Shown here one piece after another: positions 14,224 to 19,187 of a DNA stretch of 19,187 nt. Location of the stretch: positions 1 to 19,187 of the forward strand of contig CAISDR010000133.1 in NCBI GenBank assembly GCA_903884125.1. The letters run 5' to 3'. The notes beneath the pieces are model-generated. The model made no database searches. It was not told where the DNA came from and saw only the letters and a list, made by a program, of their open reading frames with translations. Positions within the stretch are counted from its first letter, which is position 1. The number at the start of each line of letters is the position of its first letter. This stretch comes from an uncultured bacterium (GTDB taxonomy: Bacteria > Pseudomonadota > Alphaproteobacteria > CAISDR01). A program made the translations under genes and the position numbers.

Positions 14224-14439
14224 CTACCGCAGGCTTTTTTGCCACGCTGCCGAATGGTTTTGTATTTGTGCCATTTGTGCGTGGTTTACGCAGTATCGCA
14301 ATCCATCCATTGGGATATTGGGAAGAAGCCAATAACCGGCTGGTGAATCTGAAATGGGTCCGTCGTCCCCAAGCAGAATCTGTTGCCGAAGTTTGATGAC
14401 ACTGGCCCAACGATTGGATGTTTCAAATCGCCGGTTCAT
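14224..14439 (-). CDS. Possible small hypothetical protein downstream of the SDR gene
   Basis: A 71-residue frame (MNRRFETSNRWASVIKLRQQ at the start) that begins four bases after the SDR stop codon, so co-transcription is likely. The middle reads GDDGPISDSPAGYWLLPNIP. Only a weak AGG precedes the ATG. No domain, signal peptide or membrane helix is seen. Position and composition make it plausible, but it may be chance. Confidence 0.4.
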   Translation of the reverse strand: MNRRFETSNRWASVIKLRQQILLGDDGPISDSPAGYWLLPNIPMDGLRYCVNHAQMAQIQNHSAAWQKSLR

Positions 14440-14443
14440 ATGC

Positions 14444-15148
14444 CTACCAGGCTACCGGTTCGCCACGAAAATCAACGAATTTCAGACCATGTGTACCCCG
14501 ATGAGATTCGATCGTGGTAACAACGCCTGGAATGCTTTCATCAATTGACAAATGGGCATCTGGCCCGCCCATATCCGTACGCACCCATCCCGGCGCCATC
14601 AGAATCAGGCTGCGGCTGTCGCCTCTGTTTCGGGCCGCGTAGGAACGCATGGCGGTATTCAGTGCGGCCTTGCTGCCGCGATAAACTTCCCATGTTCCAA
14701 CAGTGTTAGCTCCGACGCTGCCAAGGATCGAAGACATGACCGCAATCGTTCCGGATGGCGGCACCAGCTTGCCAAGTTTTTCAATGACCCGCATCGGGCT
14801 CAGGCAATTTGTCACCATCACCTTTATGAAATCATCCGTGCTTGCTTGCCCCATGGTCACTTTGGGATCAATCGCAATCCCCGCATTGACAAACAGCAGG
14901 TCAAAGGTACGCCCATCAAGGCGCTTGCCCAGACTATCAATCTGTCCTGAATCCGTAATATCCAGCGTCTCAATCTCAATCTGGTCTGGATGCCCGTCCT
15001 TCAGATCGTGAAGGCCTGTGCGTTCGATTCCGCGTGTAGTGCCGATCACATGCCAGCCGCGTTTCACATATTCCGCCACCAGCGCAAGGCCCAGTCCACG
15101 CGATGCGCCGACGATCAGTGCCCGTTGAGTTTTCTGTCCGTCGTTCAT
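14444..15148 (-). CDS. Short-chain dehydrogenase/reductase (SDR)
   Basis: An NAD(P)H-dependent oxidoreductase of the classical SDR type, 234 residues. ALIVGASRGLGLALVAEY carries the glycine-rich nucleotide-binding loop; TLDITD holds the adenine-ring-binding Asp; LFVNAG is the N-A-G strand; SSILGSVG holds the catalytic Ser; YRGSK is the Y-x-x-x-K pair; and APGWVRTDMGG is the P-G loop. The ATG at 15146-15148 is chosen because AAGGA lies six bases upstream; a TTG two codons earlier is less likely. It starts 25 bases after the SelO stop codon, so the two form an operon. The substrate cannot be read from the sequence. Confidence 0.92.
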   Translation of the reverse strand: MNDGQKTQRALIVGASRGLGLALVAEYVKRGWHVIGTTRGIERTGLHDLKDGHPDQIEIETLDITDSGQIDSLGKRLDGRTFDLLFVNAGIAIDPKVTMGQASTDDFIKVMVTNCLSPMRVIEKLGKLVPPSGTIAVMSSILGSVGANTVGTWEVYRGSKAALNTAMRSYAARNRGDSRSLILMAPGWVRTDMGGPDAHLSIDESIPGVVTTIESHRGTHGLKFVDFRGEPVAW

Positions 15149-15173
15149 CGCCAATCCTTATTCATAATAAAGG

Positions 15174-16664
15174 TCATGTTCCGCAATATGTACGTCGCAC
15201 CCGTTCCTCCGGCCGGGCCGGATCGGCATAGTGGGAGAATTCAGGTTGATCGTCAAAGGGTCGCGAAACAATCGCCAGCATATCTTCAAACCGGTCAAAC
15301 CGATTATGTGCCACTGCGTCTGCAATCATCAGTTCAACCATATGGTTCCGGGGAATGAAAGCCGGGTTTACGCGGTTCATTTTTTCGCGGACCAGTATCG
15401 GGTTCAGGTTTTCTTTCCTCTGTCGTGAAAGCCATTTTTCCAGCCATTGATTGATTGGCCCGTTCTGCGCAAACAGATTCAGAAAGCGTTCACGGCCTTT
15501 TTCGCTCTGGGCGTCGCCGAGATTTCTAAATCCCAGTGTGAAATCAACCTGTCCGATCTGCATGGCCGTCAAGAGTTCATTCGCCAGATCAAGGTCATCG
15601 GCTTTATGGTCGTTCAGTCCCATCTTGGTGCGCATGCCATTCAGCCAATAAGAACGGAATCGACTGGAAAACGAGTTGATTTGATCTGTTGCCTTGTTAA
15701 CAGCCTGATCCTGATCATCGCTGATCAATGGCAGCAGCGTTTCAGCAAAGCGGGTCAGGTTCCATTGGCCAATACGTGGCTGGTTGCCATAGGCATATCG
15801 TCCATGCTGGTCAATTGCGCTGAATACGGTTGCTGGATCAAATGCTTCCATAAAAGCGCAGGGGCCAAAGTCGATGGTCTCGCCCGAGATCGTCATATTG
15901 TCGGTGTTCATCACGCCGTGGATGAAACCCACATTCATCCATTTGGCAATCAGGGAGGCCTGGGCGTCAATAACCTGATCCAGCAATGCCAGATATGGAT
16001 TGTCAGTCTGAAGTGAGTCCGGATAGTGGCGCGCAATTGCATAATCAGCCACTTGTCGCAGCGTGTTAAGATCCCGACGTGCAGCAAAATACTGGAACGT
16101 TCCGATACGCAGGTGGCTTGCCGCAACGCGGGTGATTATTGCCCCAGGCAGGCGATCTTCCCGATAGACCATGTCGCCGGTGCTGACCGCGGCCAGGGCG
16201 CGGGTCGATGGGATACCCAATGCATGCATGGCTTCGCTGATCAGGTATTCGCGCAACACCGGCCCAAGGGCAGCGCGACCATCGCCCGATCGTGAATAGG
16301 GTGTACGCCCGGCACCTTTAAGCTGGATATCGTAAAGTCGACCGCCTTGATCAGACACATCACCCAGCAGAATGGCTCGGCCATCGCCTAATTGCGGTAC
16401 AAAATTTCCAAATTGATGGCCAGCATATGCGGTGGCCATCGGGTCTGCCGTGTCAGGAACTTGATTGCCGGAAAAGACTTTTGTCAGTGTATCGGGGCAA
16501 AGGTCTGCCCAGTCCAGCATCAGGTCATCGGCCAGTGAATTGTTGAATTTGATCAGTTTCGGAGATGAAACAGATTCTGGCGCCATGCGGACGAAACAGT
16601 TCGCGGGCAGTTGGCCATAGCTGTTGATAAATCGGGCTAGCGGCATGTCAGGGGCTTCCACCAT
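15174..16664 (-). CDS. selO: Protein adenylyltransferase SelO (YdiU family)
   Basis: A pseudokinase-fold enzyme that transfers AMP from ATP to Ser/Thr/Tyr of other proteins, linked to oxidative stress. About 496 residues, with the SelO blocks AYAGHQFGNFVPQLGDGRA, DIQLKGAGRTPYSRSGDGRA, FIHGVMNTDNM (catalytic Asp/Asn) and TIDFGPCAFM. It ends TYCGT, with the conserved near-C-terminal Cys that is selenocysteine in animal homologues. Starts are ambiguous: ATG at 16664 is used here, ATG at 16649 gives MPLARFINSYG and is nearly as good, and GTG at 16697 would add eleven residues. It is divergent from hemN, and the shared 200-base gap holds an FNR-type box, so low-oxygen control of selO as well is possible. 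Confidence 0.93.
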   Translation of the reverse strand: MVEAPDMPLARFINSYGQLPANCFVRMAPESVSSPKLIKFNNSLADDLMLDWADLCPDTLTKVFSGNQVPDTADPMATAYAGHQFGNFVPQLGDGRAILLGDVSDQGGRLYDIQLKGAGRTPYSRSGDGRAALGPVLREYLISEAMHALGIPSTRALAAVSTGDMVYREDRLPGAIITRVAASHLRIGTFQYFAARRDLNTLRQVADYAIARHYPDSLQTDNPYLALLDQVIDAQASLIAKWMNVGFIHGVMNTDNMTISGETIDFGPCAFMEAFDPATVFSAIDQHGRYAYGNQPRIGQWNLTRFAETLLPLISDDQDQAVNKATDQINSFSSRFRSYWLNGMRTKMGLNDHKADDLDLANELLTAMQIGQVDFTLGFRNLGDAQSEKGRERFLNLFAQNGPINQWLEKWLSRQRKENLNPILVREKMNRVNPAFIPRNHMVELMIADAVAHNRFDRFEDMLAIVSRPFDDQPEFSHYADPARPEERVRRTYCGT

Positions 16665-16816
16665 CAGTCTTAGGGCAAATCCCAAGTCTATAATCACTAT
16701 TTATCATATTGAAATTAAACAATGTTCTTCGCTCTTTTAATGCGCCCGGACAATGCGGGGTTAGTGTTCCGCGATGATACAGGATCACCCGGGCCGCGAA
16801 AACTTTCTTAATTGAT

Positions 16817-16830
16817 TTGATCAGGATCAA
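16817..16830. promoter_or_regulatory. Perfect FNR-type box between selO and hemN
   Basis: TTGATCAGGATCAA matches TTGAT-N4-ATCAA exactly. Its centre is 42 bases before the ATG at 16866 and about 160 bases before selO. It overlaps a possible ATG at 16830, which argues against that upstream start for hemN. FNR/Anr/FixK control of hemN is common in proteobacteria. Confidence 0.8.
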
Positions 16831-16865
16831 TGTCAGGGTCAGGTCCAGTTTGGAATATGGATAGC

Positions 16866-18227
16866 ATGAATACCGCCGACCTTATTGCCCGCTACGATGG
16901 CCGTGTGCCGCGATATACCAGCTACCCGACCGCCCCGCATTTCCATGCGGATCTTGGTACGGCTACCTATGAGCAATGGCTGTCGTCCATCCCTGCAGCG
17001 GTAGATCTTTCGCTTTACCTGCATGTACCGTTCTGTGATCGGCTGTGTCTTTATTGTGGGTGCAATACCAGCGTGGTCCGTCGCGACGGGCCGCGTCGCG
17101 CTTATGCCGCGCGCCTGATCGCCGAACTGGAAATGGTCGCTGCCCGAATCGGACGGCGGGCGCGTGTGGCTCATATTCATTGGGGTGGTGGCACCCCGAC
17201 CACGCTTCCAGCTGATTGCCTGTTGGAGATTATGGGCACGATACGCCGCCTGTTTTCAGTAAATGCGGATGCCGAGATTGCTATTGAAATTGATCCAACT
17301 GCGGTTCCGGCTGACCGGCTGGAGGCTTTGCCCGGCATGGGCATTACCAGGGCCAGTCTGGGCGTACAGGATTTTGACCCCGCAGTTCAGACTGCTATCG
17401 CCAGAATTCAGACCTTTGAAGCAACGGAACATTGTGCACGCGCATTAAGGGCATTGCAGATACCGTCGCTTAATCTTGACCTGATTTATGGCCTGCCACA
17501 TCAGACCGCAGACAGTGTAACCCGCACGGCCCGTCAGGCATTGGCGCTGGGTGCAGACCGGGTTGCTGTATTTGGTTATGCCCATGTGCCCTGGATGAAG
17601 CGTCATCAGAAGCTGATTGATGAAGACGCTTTGCCAAATCCCGTTCAACGATTTGATCAGCGCGCTGCCATCGATCAGGTACTGGTGGATGAAGGAGGCT
17701 ATCTGGCCGTTGGACTTGATCATTATGCCCGGCCCGGGGATGCCATGGCACGGGCGGCAGATAGTCAGGCGCTGCACCGTTCATTCCAGGGTTATACCAC
17801 CGATCCTTCGCCGGTGCTGATTGGCATCGGGGCCAGTGCAATTGGAAGTCTGCCCCAAGGGTATGTGCAGAATATAACAGCAGTTCCTGCCTACCTTGCG
17901 GCAATTGACCAGGGTCAGCTGGCCATCGCGCGCGGTATTGCATTGACCGAAGACGATCGTGTTCGCCGCGATGTGATTGAACATATCATGTGCGATCTTG
18001 AAGTTGATCTTGATGCTATCGCCAAGGCTCACGGCGTTGATTCAGCACCGCTTCTGGCGGCGGCGTGTGCCATCGACCGCTTCCAGACTGATGGTCTGGT
18101 GCAGCGAGAAGGTGGACGCATTGTTGTTCAGGCTGCGGGACGGCCGTTCCTGCGTTCTGTCGCTGCCGTGTTTGACGCCTATCTTAATCAGGCTAACGGT
18201 CCGGCGCGACACGCCCAAGCGGTCTAG
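16866..18227 (+). CDS. hemN: Oxygen-independent coproporphyrinogen III oxidase HemN
   Basis: A radical SAM enzyme that decarboxylates two propionates of coproporphyrinogen III to give protoporphyrinogen IX without oxygen, feeding haem and bacteriochlorophyll. From the ATG at 16866 it has 453 residues. It shows ARYDGRVPRYTSYPTAPHF, the Fe4S4 motif CDRLCLYCGC (C-x3-C-x2-C-x-C) at 57-66, HIHWGGGTPTTL, SLGVQDFDPAVQ, NLDLIYGLPHQT, VFGYAHVPWMKRHQK and the HemN C-terminal domain with FQGYTT. ATG at 16857 is an equally possible start; ATG at 16830 lies inside the FNR box and is unlikely. bchE follows after 98 bases. The conserved Cys set and full length indicate a true HemN rather than a HemW-type relative. 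Confidence 0.95.
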   Translation: MNTADLIARYDGRVPRYTSYPTAPHFHADLGTATYEQWLSSIPAAVDLSLYLHVPFCDRLCLYCGCNTSVVRRDGPRRAYAARLIAELEMVAARIGRRARVAHIHWGGGTPTTLPADCLLEIMGTIRRLFSVNADAEIAIEIDPTAVPADRLEALPGMGITRASLGVQDFDPAVQTAIARIQTFEATEHCARALRALQIPSLNLDLIYGLPHQTADSVTRTARQALALGADRVAVFGYAHVPWMKRHQKLIDEDALPNPVQRFDQRAAIDQVLVDEGGYLAVGLDHYARPGDAMARAADSQALHRSFQGYTTDPSPVLIGIGASAIGSLPQGYVQNITAVPAYLAAIDQGQLAIARGIALTEDDRVRRDVIEHIMCDLEVDLDAIAKAHGVDSAPLLAAACAIDRFQTDGLVQREGGRIVVQAAGRPFLRSVAAVFDAYLNQANGPARHAQAV

Positions 18228-18257
18228 TGTTCAAAAAGCCGTAATTCATCCGCCTGA

Positions 18258-18271
18258 TTGACTTGTGTCAA
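18258..18271. promoter_or_regulatory. FNR/FixK-like box upstream of bchE
   Basis: TTGACTTGTGTCAA is a perfect palindrome of the TTGAC-N4-GTCAA form recognised by FixK/FnrN-type regulators. Its centre is about 61 bases before the ATG of bchE, suggesting that bchE has its own oxygen-responsive promoter besides readthrough from hemN. Confidence 0.65.
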
Positions 18272-18290
18272 TTTCAGTAACGCCGTCTCG

Positions 18291-18308
18291 TGTCAGATTT
18301 TTCTGACA
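18291..18308. promoter_or_regulatory. PpsR/CrtJ-type site upstream of bchE
   Basis: TGTCAGATTTTTCTGACA is a perfect palindrome with TGT-N12-ACA spacing, the consensus for the aerobic photosynthesis repressor PpsR/CrtJ. It lies 17 bases before the bchE start codon, over the ribosome-site end of the leader, where a bound repressor would block transcription. Confidence 0.7.
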
Positions 18309-18325
18309 AAACGGGAGGCTAGGCC

Positions 18326-19187
18326 ATGCGGATCATCCTCATTCATCCGAATTATCATTCTGGCGGTGCAGAGATTGCTGGCAACTGGCCGCCTGCCTGG
18401 GCCGCCTATCTTGCTGGTGCGCTAAAAGACGCCGGTTATACGGATGTCCGTTTCATTGATGCAATGACCAACAATATTTCCGACGATGACCTGCGCGATA
18501 TGCTGCGCGCAGATTGCCCGGATGTTGTCGGTGCTACAGCGATCACGCCATCAATCTACAAGGCAGAACGTGCGCTTGAAATCGCGAAGGAAGTACATCC
18601 GCACGCAATAACCGTGCTGGGTGGGATACATGCGACCTTTATGTTCCAGCAGGTCCTTGCCGAAGCCCCCTGGATCGACACTATCGTTCGCGGCGAAGGC
18701 GAAGAGATTCTGATCGATCTGATTAAGGTGATTGATGAGGGACGCTGGCTGTCAGATCGCCAGAACGTAAAAGGTATTGCCTATACGGAGCATGATGGAG
18801 CACAGGCCCGGATCGTGGCGACAGAAGCTGCCCCCACAGTCAAGAATCTGGATGCCATAAATCCCGATTGGGGCATTCTGGAGTGGGAAAAATATAAGTA
18901 CATTCCAATGAATCAGCGTGTGGCCATTCCCAACATGGCGCGCGGCTGTCCGTTTACCTGTTCATTCTGCTCGCAATGGAAATTCTGGCGCGACTATCGC
19001 GTACGCGATCCCAAAAAAGTGGTCGATGAAATAGAAAATCTTTATCGCAAATACGATGTCCGGTTTTTCATCCTCGCCGATGAGGAGCCAACCATAAACC
19101 GCAAGAAATTTGTCCAGTTTTGCGAGGAAATGATTGCGCGTGGTCTTCCCGAACACGTGCAATGGGGTATAAACACGCGGAGATCGG
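18326..19187 (+). CDS. bchE: Anaerobic Mg-protoporphyrin IX monomethyl ester cyclase BchE (5' part)
   Basis: A B12-dependent radical SAM enzyme that forms the isocyclic ring of bacteriochlorophyll using water as the oxygen source. Only the first 287 codons are in the window. The start, MRIILIHPNYHSGGAEIAG, follows GGGAGG eight bases before the ATG. Residues about 1-140 form the cobalamin-binding domain (WPPAWAAYLAGALKDAGY, VLGGIHATFM, GEGEEIL). The radical SAM domain begins with NMARGCPFTCSFCSQWKFWR, carrying C-x3-C-x2-C, followed by DPKKVVDEIENLYRKYDVRF. These segments are characteristic of BchE rather than of other B12-radical SAM families. It lies directly after hemN and is preceded by FNR/FixK-like and PpsR-like sites. 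Other bch/crt genes probably follow outside the window. Confidence 0.95.
   Translation, partial: MRIILIHPNYHSGGAEIAGNWPPAWAAYLAGALKDAGYTDVRFIDAMTNNISDDDLRDMLRADCPDVVGATAITPSIYKAERALEIAKEVHPHAITVLGGIHATFMFQQVLAEAPWIDTIVRGEGEEILIDLIKVIDEGRWLSDRQNVKGIAYTEHDGAQARIVATEAAPTVKNLDAINPDWGILEWEKYKYIPMNQRVAIPNMARGCPFTCSFCSQWKFWRDYRVRDPKKVVDEIENLYRKYDVRFFILADEEPTINRKKFVQFCEEMIARGLPEHVQWGINTRRS

Noticed and set aside
14166..14240. AAGCCTG ... CAGGCTT plus T-run as a terminator after coaA
   Set aside because: The arms are 57 bases apart with no convincing inner fold, so the stem is weak; the T-run alone is not enough.
16765..16781. TGT-N11-ACA before hemN as a PpsR site
   Set aside because: The spacing is one base short and the half-sites are not symmetrical beyond the TGT/ACA triplets; a chance match is likely.

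Overview
The window looks like a piece of an alphaproteobacterial genome of moderate GC from a purple, bacteriochlorophyll-making lineage. The right end carries hemN followed by bchE, the oxygen-independent cyclase of bacteriochlorophyll synthesis. The DNA between and before them holds an FNR-type box, an FNR/FixK-like box and a perfect TGT-N12-ACA palindrome of the PpsR/CrtJ type. I cannot name a genus. No tRNA, rRNA, CRISPR array or insertion sequence was seen.

Left region (10-4111, all minus strand): one tight operon in the order TlpA-like thioredoxin, small DUF4266-type lipoprotein ending GGGCGCN, DUF3570 outer-membrane beta-barrel, then two tandem ApbE-family FAD:protein FMN transferases. 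The first three genes overlap and the rest are closely spaced. The upstream ApbE copy is broken by a one-base frameshift; the downstream copy is intact. The barrel protein contains D-T-L-T-G-A-T, which fits the known ApbE flavinylation motif, so I read the operon as an envelope flavin/thiol redox module with its own flavin-attaching enzyme.

Middle region (4577-13137): accessory in character. Three separated genes encode proteins that begin MSSIS: a small His-tract low-complexity protein, a DUF1217 protein of the flagellum-associated family, and a protein with two GD-[IL]-x-x-A-Q-K-A-F repeats plus a His-rich segment. The His-tract gene converges on a TPR/ATP-grasp ligase-like gene. Also here are two small unrecognised ORFs, a chemoreceptor fused to a PilZ (c-di-GMP-binding) domain, a hypothetical protein and a RimJ/RimL-type acetyltransferase. 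Several strong hairpins and palindromes sit between these genes.

Right region (13418-19187): a short CoaA-like pantothenate kinase; then on the minus strand SelO (protein AMPylase), an SDR oxidoreductase and a possible small ORF; then, divergent from SelO, hemN and the start of bchE, which runs off the window. hemN feeds protoporphyrin synthesis under low oxygen and BchE closes the isocyclic ring of bacteriochlorophyll, so the two are functionally linked and appear to be controlled by oxygen/redox regulators.
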